Under the pieces are notes generated by a model, which saw only the letters and a program-made list of their open reading frames with translations, was not told where the DNA came from and did no database searches. This document shows, in pieces, positions 14,367-21,560 of a DNA stretch of 32,659 nt. The DNA comes from a virus. Where the stretch lies: positions 1 to 32,659 of IMG/VR virus record IMGVR_UViG_3300020438_000144; one strand, 5' to 3'. The position numbers were made by a program, and so were the translations under genes. How positions within the stretch are numbered: position 1 is the first letter of the stretch; each line of letters opens with the position of its first letter.

Positions 14367-14442
14367 GAGACTGGCAAGTCTCTTAGTTTGGTGGTAAATC
14401 CGGCTACCCCCAATATTAATTAGGGGTTGCCGGTATTTAACC
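14367..14442 (-). promoter_or_regulatory. Two stem-loops upstream of the DUF932 gene
   Basis: Stem 1 is GAGACT-TGCC-AGTCTC (minus strand; 14382-14367), perfect 6 bp. Stem 2 spans 14442-14393: GGTTAAAT, CCGGC, ACCCC pairing with GGGG, GCCGG, ATTTACC around an AT loop, about 17 pairs with small bulges. The structure lies between the stop of the 135-aa gene and the DUF932 start, so it may end the upstream transcript, protect mRNA ends, or bind a regulator. Confidence 0.45.
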
Positions 14443-14450
14443 CTACCGTT

Positions 14451-14858
14451 TTACTTTTGGGCTGAATCTAATTCTAACCTCCTTTGTTCTCTTTTTTCTT
14501 CTTCTATCAAGAGCCATGCTTCGGTCATTAGGTCGGCGTGGACAAACCGTCTGTCTGTGCCTTTGTGTTTTGCCCAGTAAATCTCATCCGCTTTCTTAAT
14601 CCAGTTACTAAGGTCTTGTGCGTAGTTTTTTTGTATCTCTAGTTCTTTGCGTAAATCGTCAATGGTGTCTTGAAGCATCATCGAATCACCCTCAAATCCT
14701 TTCATCACTAAATTAATTTGTTTTGTGGCTTCCTCGATTCTTTTTTGTGTAAATCTGCTATGCCTTATTCGAGGTGGTGAATCAGTTTTGAGTCTAAAGT
14801 CAAAACCCTGTAACACTTCGCTCGCCGTTGGTTCATTTTCATTTTTTTCCGTTTTCAT
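14451..14858 (-). CDS. Hypothetical coiled-coil protein, 135 aa
   Basis: ATG at 14858 with AGGAGG 8 nt upstream. Acidic/basic alternating helical protein. The N-terminus is disordered-looking (KTEKNENEPTASEVLQGFDF) and residues about 40-90 form a likely coiled coil (IEEATKQINLVMKG, DDLRKELEIQKNYAQDLSNW). The C-terminus ends in EEEKREQRRLELDSAQK. It contains no enzymatic motif. Last gene before the hairpin that separates this unit from the DUF932 cassette. Confidence 0.72.
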   Translation of the reverse strand: MKTEKNENEPTASEVLQGFDFRLKTDSPPRIRHSRFTQKRIEEATKQINLVMKGFEGDSMMLQDTIDDLRKELEIQKNYAQDLSNWIKKADEIYWAKHKGTDRRFVHADLMTEAWLLIEEEKREQRRLELDSAQK

Positions 14859-15188
14859 TTATTCTTCCTCCTTAATTAGATAACTAGAGAATCCGCATCT
14901 TGTCGCACATCTGTAACAATAATTTCTAGAGTAACTTTCGCCAGTTGCATTAGATTGAACAATTACTTTTAGGGTTGTTTTATTTGTGCAATCGAAACGG
15001 TCACACTCAAACTCAGAAACTTTATCGGCAAATAATCTAACATCTCTTTGGTACAATATTTTTGAGATTTCTTTAATGAAAAACCGAGGATTATTTTTTA
15101 CATAATCCGAGATAAATAGATTAGAGGTCATATGACCTAGATTATTTCCGACTCTTTGAAATACATTAGGGTTGAAATTATCTTTCAT
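14859..15188 (-). CDS. Putative zinc-finger protein, 109 aa
   Basis: ATG at 15188 with GAGGTGG upstream; it abuts the previous stop. The C-terminal half holds CDRFDC and CYRCATRCG, i.e. four well-spaced cysteines (C-x4-C … C-x2-C, plus a fifth) after a helical N-terminus (KEISKILYQRDVRLFADKVS). This is typical of a treble-clef or ribbon-type zinc site used for nucleic-acid or protein contact. Family not recognised. Confidence 0.7.
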   Translation of the reverse strand: MKDNFNPNVFQRVGNNLGHMTSNLFISDYVKNNPRFFIKEISKILYQRDVRLFADKVSEFECDRFDCTNKTTLKVIVQSNATGESYSRNYCYRCATRCGFSSYLIKEEE

Positions 15189-15377
15189 TCAAATCCACCT
15201 CGCATCAGATAATCGGCGTGGTGCTTTTTTGATAGGGCAAATGTAGACCATACCGACTCTAGTTCTTTTCAGAGTTAAAGTATTTAGGTCAATTCCATTG
15301 ATACGAAGTTCTCTAGTCACAAGAGGATGAACCTTTATGTGAAGAGATAATGAGGAAGGATTTCCACCTTCACTCAT
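15189..15377 (-). CDS. Hypothetical protein, 62 aa
   Basis: The ATG at 15377-15375 is preferred: it is preceded by GGGTGAGTGATACAG and overlaps the end of the upstream gene. The peptide is β-rich (LSLHIKVHPLVTRELRINGI; TRVGMVYICPIKKAPRRLSD) with a basic tail. No known motif. Confidence 0.6.
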   Translation of the reverse strand: MSEGGNPSSLSLHIKVHPLVTRELRINGIDLNTLTLKRTRVGMVYICPIKKAPRRLSDARWI

Positions 15378-15729
15378 CTGTATCACTCACCCAAGTATAA
15401 TTATTCATTACGTTGTCAACTGGTATAACTTCGATTTTTCTAGATGCTAAAACTCTTTCAGCATATTTTTCTTTAGCGGCTAAAACAATTTTATTTCTCA
15501 AATCACTATCAAGCATATTGAACATTGTAAAAGGACAAGGGCAACCCATTTGAGTTTTCGGTAGCCCTGCTATTTTCATTTTGAAATGATTAGTCATATC
15601 GTAAGGAGAATCCGCATTTGCGTCAACAAGAATATCTAACAGATTTTTGGTGTTGAGATAATCAACAACCATCTGAAAGACCGCAGTATCATAAGCGGGA
15701 ATATCCCGAATGATTACACCGTCACTCAT
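15370..15729 (-). CDS. Hypothetical protein, 119 aa
   Basis: ATG at 15729 overlaps the preceding stop as ATGA, with GAGGTGG upstream. Soluble α/β protein. MGCPCPFTMFNML contains a C-P-C motif, otherwise there are no diagnostic residues. Helices dominate (QMVVDYLNTKNLLDILVDAN; LRNKIVLAAKEKYAERVLAS). Possible metal site from the CPC pair only. Function unknown. Confidence 0.7.
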   Translation of the reverse strand: MSDGVIIRDIPAYDTAVFQMVVDYLNTKNLLDILVDANADSPYDMTNHFKMKIAGLPKTQMGCPCPFTMFNMLDSDLRNKIVLAAKEKYAERVLASRKIEVIPVDNVMNNYTWVSDTDE

Positions 15730-16223
15730 TTAACCACCTCGTAAGCAAGAGCGATGTCACCGAACACCGCTTCATAGTTATCATCTACTGCTGCCTCGTA
15801 CACGCCCTTGCGTGTGCGTTTTTCATAGACAGGATGTCCGTTGTTATCTCGGATAACCCAAGTGTTAACATTTGTTTTTTCTGGAATTACTTCTACCCTG
15901 AAAACAGTATTCATATCAATGCACATATGTGGTCGGTGTATTCTATCCATCGCGTCAGCCTCTTGACGACATTCATTACAAAGTGTTGCCGGATAGATTC
16001 GGTATGATGACAAATCTATATTCTTAGTAACTACGATAACATGACGTGTTTTAGTAAACTTAGTCAGTCTCAGAGAATCCTCTATACTGTAAGAACAGAT
16101 AGAGCATCTGAAAGGCGTATGCCTCTCATGAAAGAAGGTCTTGTTTGCGACCTCCTTCAAAACCTCTTCCGAAGAAGAGGGCAGTCTTGTGTGTGCCTCT
16201 AGGGTGGGTGTATACCTTTCCAT
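15726..16223 (-). CDS. Zinc-ribbon protein, 165 aa, first gene of leftward unit
   Basis: Two CxxC pairs, CSIC (about 40-43) and CNEC (about 82-85), sit 38 residues apart, the spacing of a zinc ribbon with a long insertion; HERH and HRPH add potential ligands. The N-terminus is polar and the C-terminus is β-rich (VFRVEVIPEKTNVNTWVIRD). The ATG at 16223 has no Shine-Dalgarno site but lies 27 nt after a TATA-like box, so the transcript is probably leaderless. As the first gene next to the repeat hub, it is a candidate early regulator. Confidence 0.72.
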   Translation of the reverse strand: MERYTPTLEAHTRLPSSSEEVLKEVANKTFFHERHTPFRCSICSYSIEDSLRLTKFTKTRHVIVVTKNIDLSSYRIYPATLCNECRQEADAMDRIHRPHMCIDMNTVFRVEVIPEKTNVNTWVIRDNNGHPVYEKRTRKGVYEAAVDDNYEAVFGDIALAYEVVK

Positions 16224-16245
16224 ATATATTCATCTTTCTATTTGC

Positions 16246-16254
16246 TTATAATAG
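16246..16254 (-). promoter_or_regulatory. TATA-like box for the leftward unit at 16223
   Basis: Minus-strand CTATTATAA centred near 16250, 27 nt before the ATG at 16223. No Shine-Dalgarno sequence lies between them. This is the geometry of an archaeal leaderless promoter, where transcription starts at or next to the start codon. Confidence 0.5.
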
Positions 16255-16273
16255 TATCTATGTAGCATTCTCC

Positions 16274-17133
16274 ACTTTTGTAACCTTTTTTACATGGTCT
16301 AAATAGATTCATCTTGAATCAAAACGCGATTTGATATATAGATTTTATTTTCTTACCTAATCTGTCGGGATATTTCTTATCATCCTGAAAGTAACTCTCT
16401 TTAGGCTGTATTCTAAACGTAGATACAAACCTAGTTTTAATTTAATAGTTGAATGAATAATAGTTTCAACTCTAATCAAGATAATCTTTCAAAACCTTAC
16501 TTCATTCATTAGGTCATGCAGTTTTTTCAGATTTGCCACTTTCACCTTGAAAGTAGATTTTTTCTAGAAACTCAATTTTGTAACCATTTTAGTTCTGTAA
16601 CCTTTTTAATTTTGTAACCTTTTCAATTTTGTAACTTTTTACTTTTGTAACCTTTTTTCTAATTTTTACTTTTGTAACCTTTTTACTTTTGTAACTTTTG
16701 ACTTTTGTAACTTTTGACTTTTTTTTCGGGGGGAAAGCATTTAGAAAGGTTACAAAAGAAACGTAAAAGGTTACAAAAAAAGGTTACAAAAGAAACCGAT
16801 GTACTGCATGACTTTTGTACCTATTTTCGATGCGTTTGGTTCATGTAGCGCCTCGATGCAAATGAATGCAAAAAAGTTACACATTTAATTTCAACCTCAA
16901 AAATACCACAATTAAAAGTCAAAAAACGCTGTACTGCGGCGGTGTAGAAAATGCACCGAAAAAAAATACCACAATTGACTTTTGTAACCTTTTTCGGTAT
17001 CTTTTTTGCACTAGGTGTTTTTTTCAACACTAAGTATCTTTTTCACTTTTGTAACCTTTTGAATATCTTTTGTAACCTTTTACTTCACATTGAAAAATCG
17101 TAAATATAGGTACGTTCACTTTTGTAACCTTTT
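16274..17133. repeat. Iteron-like array of ACTTTTGTAACCTTTT
   Basis: About 17 copies of a 12-16 base unit with core TTTTGTAACCTTTT. Direct copies are near 16274, 16575, 16590, 16607, 16625, 16640, 16667, 16685, 16700, 16812, 16979, 17045, 17066 and 17116. Inverted copies (AAAGGTTACAAAAG) are near 16746, 16766 and 16781. The tight cluster (16575-16800) has 14-27 bp spacing and its two halves face each other across a TTTTTTTTCGGGGGG stretch, so the middle can form a large inverted repeat. Some copies vary (TTTGTAACTTTT, TGTACCTATTTT). Confidence 0.75.
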
Positions 17134-17518
17134 AATTCACATTGAAAAATCGCAAAAGCAGGTTCAGAGGGCTATGAAAAAAAACAGGCAAAAATTACCG
17201 GAAACCGGAAATTAAACGGGTGTAAAAACTACACCGAAAAAACCCAGAAATTAGCCTAAAAACAAAGATTAGTGTTAAAAAATAGTAAAAACCCAGAAAT
17301 TAGGCTAAAATCAAAGATTAGGCCGACATTGAAAAAGTGCCTAATTAGGACAGAATCAAAGATTATGGCCGCCTCGCATCCGCAGTACAACGATTAGGTT
17401 GAAAAACCCCAGAAATTAGGCCACAATCCCACATTATTAACAAATGTAAAATAATTATTATTGGGAGAAACTGCCTACATTTCCGTTATTCGGAGTAGAA
17501 AATAAACCGTTGTACTGC
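16797..17518. repeat. Four copies of the GCAGTACARCG motif in the hub
   Basis: Minus-strand copies: GCAGTACATCG at 16807-16797, GCAGTACAGCG at 16937-16927, GCAGTACAACG at 17518-17508. Plus-strand copy: GCAGTACAACG at 17382-17392. The two pairs are 130 and 126 bp apart. The same motif occurs in pairs at 3901/4006 and 23189/23333. Confidence 0.7.
17079..17155 (+). repeat. Direct repeat around TTCACATTGAAAAATCG
   Basis: TTCACATTGAAAAATCG is present twice, near 17083-17100 and 17134-17151, each directly after a CTTTTGTAACCTTTT iteron, giving a composite unit repeated at about 51 bp. The TTCA…TGAA part resembles the palindromes at 16306 and 16538, suggesting one binding site used several times. 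Confidence 0.6.
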
Positions 17519-17546
17519 ATATCAAAAAGTGCGAAATTAGGCCAAA
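17241..17546 (+). repeat. Second repeat family, core CCCAGAAATTAGG
   Basis: Unit of about 31 bases: CCCAGAAATTAGGC followed by TAAAATCAAAGATTAG. Good copies start at 17243 and 17292; a half copy with the second part is at about 17345-17365; first-part copies are at 17408-17420 and 17533-17546. Spacing is about 50 bp. The family is distinct from the ACTTTTGTAACC iterons and lies nearest to the rightward gene at 17607. Confidence 0.65.
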
Positions 17547-17556
17547 TTCGTTCCAG

Positions 17557-17573
17557 AGTATACTATAAAGTAA
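17557..17573 (+). promoter_or_regulatory. TATA-like box before the rightward unit
   Basis: AGTATACTATAAAGTA centred near 17566. At an archaeal spacing of about 26 nt transcription would start near 17592, leaving a short leader. GGTTGGAGGTTG (17588-17599) just before the ATG at 17607 would serve as Shine-Dalgarno site if the start is slightly earlier. Confidence 0.45.
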
Positions 17574-17606
17574 AGGATGATTTGAGAGGTTGGAGGTTGT
17601 CCAATT

Positions 17607-18887
17607 ATGTCAAATGATAATACAATGATTAAGACGCACAAAATGATAAATGCCCCTAGAGAGTTAATCTCGGTAGGGATTGAAGAGGTTGCTAATGCAC
17701 CTCAACTATGGAGTAATGTTAGCCACGTTACTCAACTTCTCGGAGAAGTTAAGTTCACTAAAACTAGTTTAGTTCATGCCGTAAGAGCAGTTAACAGAGT
17801 TCTTAGATTGGAAGGAATAAAACCAATTTCAACAAGTAAGAAAACAAAAGAAGATATTATTGACGAACTAGATAGACTATGTTATCAAGATACAGAAATG
17901 TACGGATTCTCAATTAACAAAAACAAAAACTTGCTATTGACTAAGAAAACATTAGTTGACTTCGCTCATGCTGGATTATTAACACAAGAACTAGGATTGA
18001 AATCATACTTGAGATTCAAGAGTACTTCCCAAGAAGTTGAATCAATAGTTACAACAGGTCACGATTCATTCAGTAAAAAGAACTGGGTAAACTCAGCATG
18101 TGAGACAGAAGGATTCGTTGGTCGTCATGCCTTGAGTGGATTCGGTACATTTACAGAAGAAAGAAACCTATGCAATAACAACAAAGATGTTCAAACATAT
18201 GGGATTGAGGACTATGCTGATTGTTATACAGAGAACGGCGTTCTGGGCTATGCTAGAAAAGGAACGACAACTTGTCAAGTATGTGGAGGAAAGGCAGAGT
18301 TAGAGTGGCATAGACCAAGCGTTTCAAAGAAGAATGGTACATTTCTAGGAATGCCATTCATTAGAATGACACGTTCACCATTCAAGGAAGTAACAATGTC
18401 AGCAAGAACAGAAATGAAACAAAAGAAAATATACATGCCAGTTCACAACGACGATGGAGAGATAACAGGATATGAAGACCAATTAGTTGATAGTAGAATT
18501 AAAACAGAATCAATTCAACCTAAATTAGTTCCAGTACATATTCAGAAAAATGGCGGTAGAGTTGCTAGAAAAATCAACGGAAAAACTGTATGGGTTGATG
18601 TGTACTTTCAACAGTTAGTATTCGAGTCAGAAAGTAGTCAATCATTCGCTGTATGGTGTGCCGTTGAATGTAGCGGTATTGAGAGCAAGAAATACTTAGA
18701 CAAGGTATTCATGCCTCACCCCAGTTCATTATCACAGATATTGACTAATACGCTATTGAATGATGCCAACCTAAACTTCCCAAAGAAGAACAGAGTAACA
18801 GAACTAGACGAACTAGTGAATTATGAAATGGGTTCAGATAAATTCGATAGAGATTATTCTGTTGAAGATGGTGCGGGGGTGGTCTGA
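17607..18887 (+). CDS. Unknown protein, 426 aa, beside the repeat hub
   Basis: ATG at 17607 with GGAGGTTG 7 nt upstream. Residues about 50-130 are helical and basic. A zinc-knuckle-like CQVCGGKAELEWHRP lies at residues 223-237. A β-rich C-terminal region (VPVHIQKNGGRVARKINGKT; VWVDVYFQQLVFESESSQSF) contains a run of basic residues. No helicase, nuclease or polymerase signature. Its position as the first gene to the right of the repeat array makes it a candidate replication initiator or repeat-binding regulator, by analogy with iteron plasmids and phages where the initiator sits next to its sites. That is inference only. It could also be an accessory protein of unrelated function. Confidence 0.75.
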   Translation: MSNDNTMIKTHKMINAPRELISVGIEEVANAPQLWSNVSHVTQLLGEVKFTKTSLVHAVRAVNRVLRLEGIKPISTSKKTKEDIIDELDRLCYQDTEMYGFSINKNKNLLLTKKTLVDFAHAGLLTQELGLKSYLRFKSTSQEVESIVTTGHDSFSKKNWVNSACETEGFVGRHALSGFGTFTEERNLCNNNKDVQTYGIEDYADCYTENGVLGYARKGTTTCQVCGGKAELEWHRPSVSKKNGTFLGMPFIRMTRSPFKEVTMSARTEMKQKKIYMPVHNDDGEITGYEDQLVDSRIKTESIQPKLVPVHIQKNGGRVARKINGKTVWVDVYFQQLVFESESSQSFAVWCAVECSGIESKKYLDKVFMPHPSSLSQILTNTLLNDANLNFPKKNRVTELDELVNYEMGSDKFDRDYSVEDGAGVV

Positions 18888-18889
18888 AA

Positions 18890-19378
18890 ATGACCTCCCC
18901 CCTCCTTCCTCCTCCCCTTCCTTATCCATTATCATTGACATTGGTTAGAGACATTATCAATTGTGTTATCCTTGAGAGGATTCCATTATTATCCGTAGAA
19001 TCAGACATAGAACATTTCAATGAAAATAAAATACCTATTCATCAAGAATATCTATCATACGCATTTGAAACATTAGCAACTGCTTTCATTCATGGAATTG
19101 AACCATTGTTTAGATTCAAAATACAACTTACAATAACAGAAGAACAATTATCAATATGGGATAAAACATTGAATCTACTTGGAAAATATGATACCTATGA
19201 TTACTTCGATAATAATGGTCTAAGTTCTGAAATTAGACAAGGATTAATTGATTCAAATGTTCAATTTATATTCTCAGATATTACAGATATTATTCGAGAT
19301 TATCATAACTTCGATGTCGATTTATTCCATATGATTCATGCCATTGATGGATTATATTATTCAGATAAGATGAGGTGA
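18890..19378 (+). CDS. Hypothetical helical protein, 162 aa
   Basis: ATG at 18890 after GGGGGTGG. The N-terminus is Pro/Leu-rich (TSPLLPPPLPYPLSLTLVRD), unusual and possibly poorly structured. The rest is helical and Ile/Asp/His-rich (LSSEIRQGLIDSNVQFIFSD; YHNFDVDLFHMIHAIDGLYY), with no Cys pairs. No membrane segment. Cotranscribed with the 426-aa gene. No known family. Confidence 0.7.
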   Translation: MTSPLLPPPLPYPLSLTLVRDIINCVILERIPLLSVESDIEHFNENKIPIHQEYLSYAFETLATAFIHGIEPLFRFKIQLTITEEQLSIWDKTLNLLGKYDTYDYFDNNGLSSEIRQGLIDSNVQFIFSDITDIIRDYHNFDVDLFHMIHAIDGLYYSDKMR

Positions 19379-19382
19379 ATAT

Positions 19383-19556
19383 ATGGATTCTGAAATTATC
19401 ATTCTCCACCAATGTCAGAACTGCCCTTGTTTCATTGATTCTAGCATTATTCTATGTTCAGAATGTCATCATCAATGGATTATCGACATTAACAATGATG
19501 CAGACATGATAATGAAACAGCATTTGCCGTTTCCTAGCCTCTCAAGGTGGATTTAA
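19383..19556 (+). CDS. Small zinc-ribbon protein, 57 aa
   Basis: ATG at 19383 with GGTGA 4 nt upstream. The peptide has CQNCPC (residues 11-16) and CSECHH (25-30), a compact four-cysteine knuckle with trailing His, typical of a minimal zinc ribbon. It ends in a helical tail (DMIMKQHLPFPSLSRWI). Third and last gene of the rightward unit; a strong hairpin follows. Confidence 0.65.
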   Translation: MDSEIIILHQCQNCPCFIDSSIILCSECHHQWIIDINNDADMIMKQHLPFPSLSRWI

Positions 19557-19589
19557 CGCCGTTAATTAACCTCTAGAGTTCAAACCACT

Positions 19590-19632
19590 ACCCCCCCCTC
19601 AAGAGTGGCTTAAAACGCCACTTTTGGGGGGT
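19590..19632. terminator. Bipartite hairpin, likely terminator
   Basis: AGTGGC (19604-19609), loop TTAAAAC, GCCACT (19617-19622), extended by an outer C-run (19591-19598) pairing with GGGGGG (19626-19631). A T-run (GATTTTTTAG) follows about 10 nt later. It lies between convergent units (rightward genes to 19556, leftward genes from 19789), so it may stop transcription in one or both directions. Confidence 0.55.
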
Positions 19633-19788
19633 AAATTTACGATTTTTTAGCAAGTAGTGAAAACTAGGTCGCCAAAACCTATGAAAACACGACTATACTG
19701 AATGGCTACCACCTTTTCAGATACAAAATAATTTTTTTGAAAAAATATTTTTAAGAGACTTGTTTTTGGCTTGTATTGGGTTTGATGA

Positions 19789-20067
19789 CTACCGCCCCTC
19801 GTCATCGGCCCGTTTATACTCTTTATGCTTGCCGTTAGGGTATACTCTAACTTCTCTAGTAACTATACGACCTTTTTTAATTTCACGGCGAATCCACGCA
19901 GGTACAGACTTAACAGTCATCTGTTTCCAATGTCTAGGTATTTCTCTTGAGAATCTTCTAGCAATTTGTTCTGCGTTTTTCCAGTCTCTATCGAAGAAAC
20001 CTTCTTCATACATTCTATCAAAACTCTTTTGAACTCGCACTTTTCTTTTTTCCGGTCCGTGTGTCAT
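19789..20067 (-). CDS. Basic protein coupled to large terminase, 92 aa
   Basis: ATG overlaps the terminase TGA as ATGA. Strongly basic (about one third Lys/Arg), starting MTHGPEKRKVRVQKSFDRMY, with helix-like DRDWKNAEQIARRFSREIPR and a strand-turn-strand end (IVTREVRVYPNGKHKEYKRA). The fold suggests a winged helix. Tight coupling to the terminase suggests a packaging or head-completion role; it is one of two small-terminase candidates. Confidence 0.68.
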   Translation of the reverse strand: MTHGPEKRKVRVQKSFDRMYEEGFFDRDWKNAEQIARRFSREIPRHWKQMTVKSVPAWIRREIKKGRIVTREVRVYPNGKHKEYKRADDEGR

Positions 20068-21560
20068 TTTCTAATCACTCTCCCACCAATACCTGAACCA
20101 ACAGAGGGAAGTCCTTTACTGCCTCCTAACCATTGACCCGCTTTTAGAGTTTTCATAACTACCGGCATATCCGGTGTTCTGTATGTAAATTGGTCTATAG
20201 CGTGAGCCAAAGCCATAGTAGTATCGTTATGTTTACCTAAGTCAACAATAAGACCCTCTCTCCACGCATGAGTTTCTAATTCTTCTAATACTACATTGAT
20301 TATACGTCTTGTGTCATCACTACCGAAAGGGAACATAACTAATTCTCTCTCGAACCATACACGCAAACGGTTTAGTAAACCTTGTTTCAAAGTCCTGTTA
20401 CTTACTTTACTTTGTCTGTAGTCAACCATAGCGCCCTTTTGAGCAAGTAAACTTTCATACATTTGTTGAAAACCTACATCTTCGGCAGCAACCGGACAAT
20501 TACCATAACGCTTTGTCATTTCAATTAACACATCTGCTTGCTTATCCGGTGGGAAGTCATTTCTTCTCCACATATTTACAAAATGAATATATCCCTCCGC
20601 ATCCTGTCTAAGAACTACCATAACGCTGTAATCTTGACCTAGACCGTGTGAAGGGTCAAAACCTATGACATATCGTGAATCATCTCTTTTATCCGGTTCT
20701 AACACATTATTTATCTGTAGATTCTTTCTAATTAGATTTCTAGGATATACTGCTGATTCATCGTCAACAACTTTACACAAATACTCTTGAGCAAACTCTA
20801 AGTCACCAATAGAGTTTTTTTGTTCTAGTAAATAATCTATAGGTCTAAGTTCTTCCCATAGAGCAATAGGCTTTACATTTTCGGGGTCTGCTCTCCATTC
20901 ATCCCAATTAGGAATAGACGACCACACTCCTGTTTTCCAATCATCATTACCTAGCATTTCAGTATGATATATGTCATTCATAGACATAGGAGTACCTACA
21001 CAAAACAAACTAGATTTAGGGTCGAGCATAGGCATAACTACTTTACGAAGCCAGTTTCTTAATTGACCTAAGTTCAAATCTTTTTTAGCGTCTAAAAGAA
21101 TATCATCTAACACTACAACGCCCGGATGGTCGCCTCTGATAGCACTTCCTACAGAAGTACAACGAATAACTGCACCATTAGTAAGATATAATTCTGTTTT
21201 ACCACCTCTAGTAGTATCTAAGTATTTACTTAACTGAGGGTGTTTTGTTAAATCGCCTCTAATTTCCGCTAAACGTCTAATTGCAGTATCTCTACTGGCG
21301 GAAAACAGCCATGCGTTTATAGGTGCATTGTTGAATCTGTCAAAAAGTGCCATGTGTAATAACTTAACACCTACTGTTGTACTTTTAGAATGACCTCTAG
21401 GTGCAACTATACATACTTTGTGAACATAAGAGCCTTTTCTGTTACCATAAAGTTCTAACCATTCACCTATATGTTCACCCCAAGTATATCCTAACCAACG
21501 GTAAAAATAACCTACGTCATCCCTACTACGTTCTAAAGACAACTCTGTAGTAAAACTCAT
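20064..21560 (-). CDS. terL: Terminase large subunit
   Basis: A protein of 498 aa with the full packaging-motor plan. ATPase part: Walker A APRGHSKST (residues 53-61), adenine-binding region before it, Walker B VVVLDD (148-153), coupling motif GTP (189-191). Nuclease part: GFDPSHGLGQD with D302, AEDVG with E360, and KHNDTT with Asp446, the three acidic positions of an RNase-H-like nuclease that binds two metals. It cuts the concatemeric genome and drives DNA into the prohead through the portal. The length is close to the usual 450-600. ATG at 21560 overlaps the 40-aa zinc gene. It is on the opposite strand from the portal, an unusual split arrangement. Confidence 0.92.
   Translation of the reverse strand: MSFTTELSLERSRDDVGYFYRWLGYTWGEHIGEWLELYGNRKGSYVHKVCIVAPRGHSKSTTVGVKLLHMALFDRFNNAPINAWLFSASRDTAIRRLAEIRGDLTKHPQLSKYLDTTRGGKTELYLTNGAVIRCTSVGSAIRGDHPGVVVLDDILLDAKKDLNLGQLRNWLRKVVMPMLDPKSSLFCVGTPMSMNDIYHTEMLGNDDWKTGVWSSIPNWDEWRADPENVKPIALWEELRPIDYLLEQKNSIGDLEFAQEYLCKVVDDESAVYPRNLIRKNLQINNVLEPDKRDDSRYVIGFDPSHGLGQDYSVMVVLRQDAEGYIHFVNMWRRNDFPPDKQADVLIEMTKRYGNCPVAAEDVGFQQMYESLLAQKGAMVDYRQSKVSNRTLKQGLLNRLRVWFERELVMFPFGSDDTRRIINVVLEELETHAWREGLIVDLGKHNDTTMALAHAIDQFTYRTPDMPVVMKTLKAGQWLGGSKGLPSVGSGIGGRVIRK

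Larger units (their letters stand above)
16224..17606. other. 1.4 kb non-coding repeat hub, candidate replication origin
   Basis: No credible gene on either strand. The block separates leftward genes (16223 and below) from rightward genes (17607 and above). It contains the ACTTTTGTAACCTTTT array, a second repeat family, four GCAGTACARCG motifs, and many palindromes. Among these are GATTCA-TCT-TGAATC (16306-16320), ACTTTCA-CCT-TGAAAGT (16538-16554), GTTGAA…TTCAAC (16448-16470), CGGTGTA…TGCACCG (16940-16958), CCGG-AAA-CCGG (17198-17208) and GGTGTA…TACACC (17219-17235). Density of iterated sites at a divergent transcription switch is what viral and plasmid replication origins look like; origin function is inference. 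Confidence 0.55.

Noticed and set aside
7855-15285. Word AATACTTTAAC recurring on the minus strand (near 7870, 13218, 13757, 15277)
   Set aside because: Three of the four copies encode the same short peptide Asn-Thr-Leu-Thr in unrelated genes; AT-rich composition makes chance recurrence likely.
16821-17030. 69-aa reading frame on the minus strand inside the repeat hub
   Set aside because: It runs through two repeats and low-complexity tracts, has no ribosome site or coupling, and its peptide is just translated repeats.
16575-17155. Possible CRISPR array
   Set aside because: The repeats vary in length, occur in both orientations, have irregular 14-60 bp spacing and no unique spacers of constant size.
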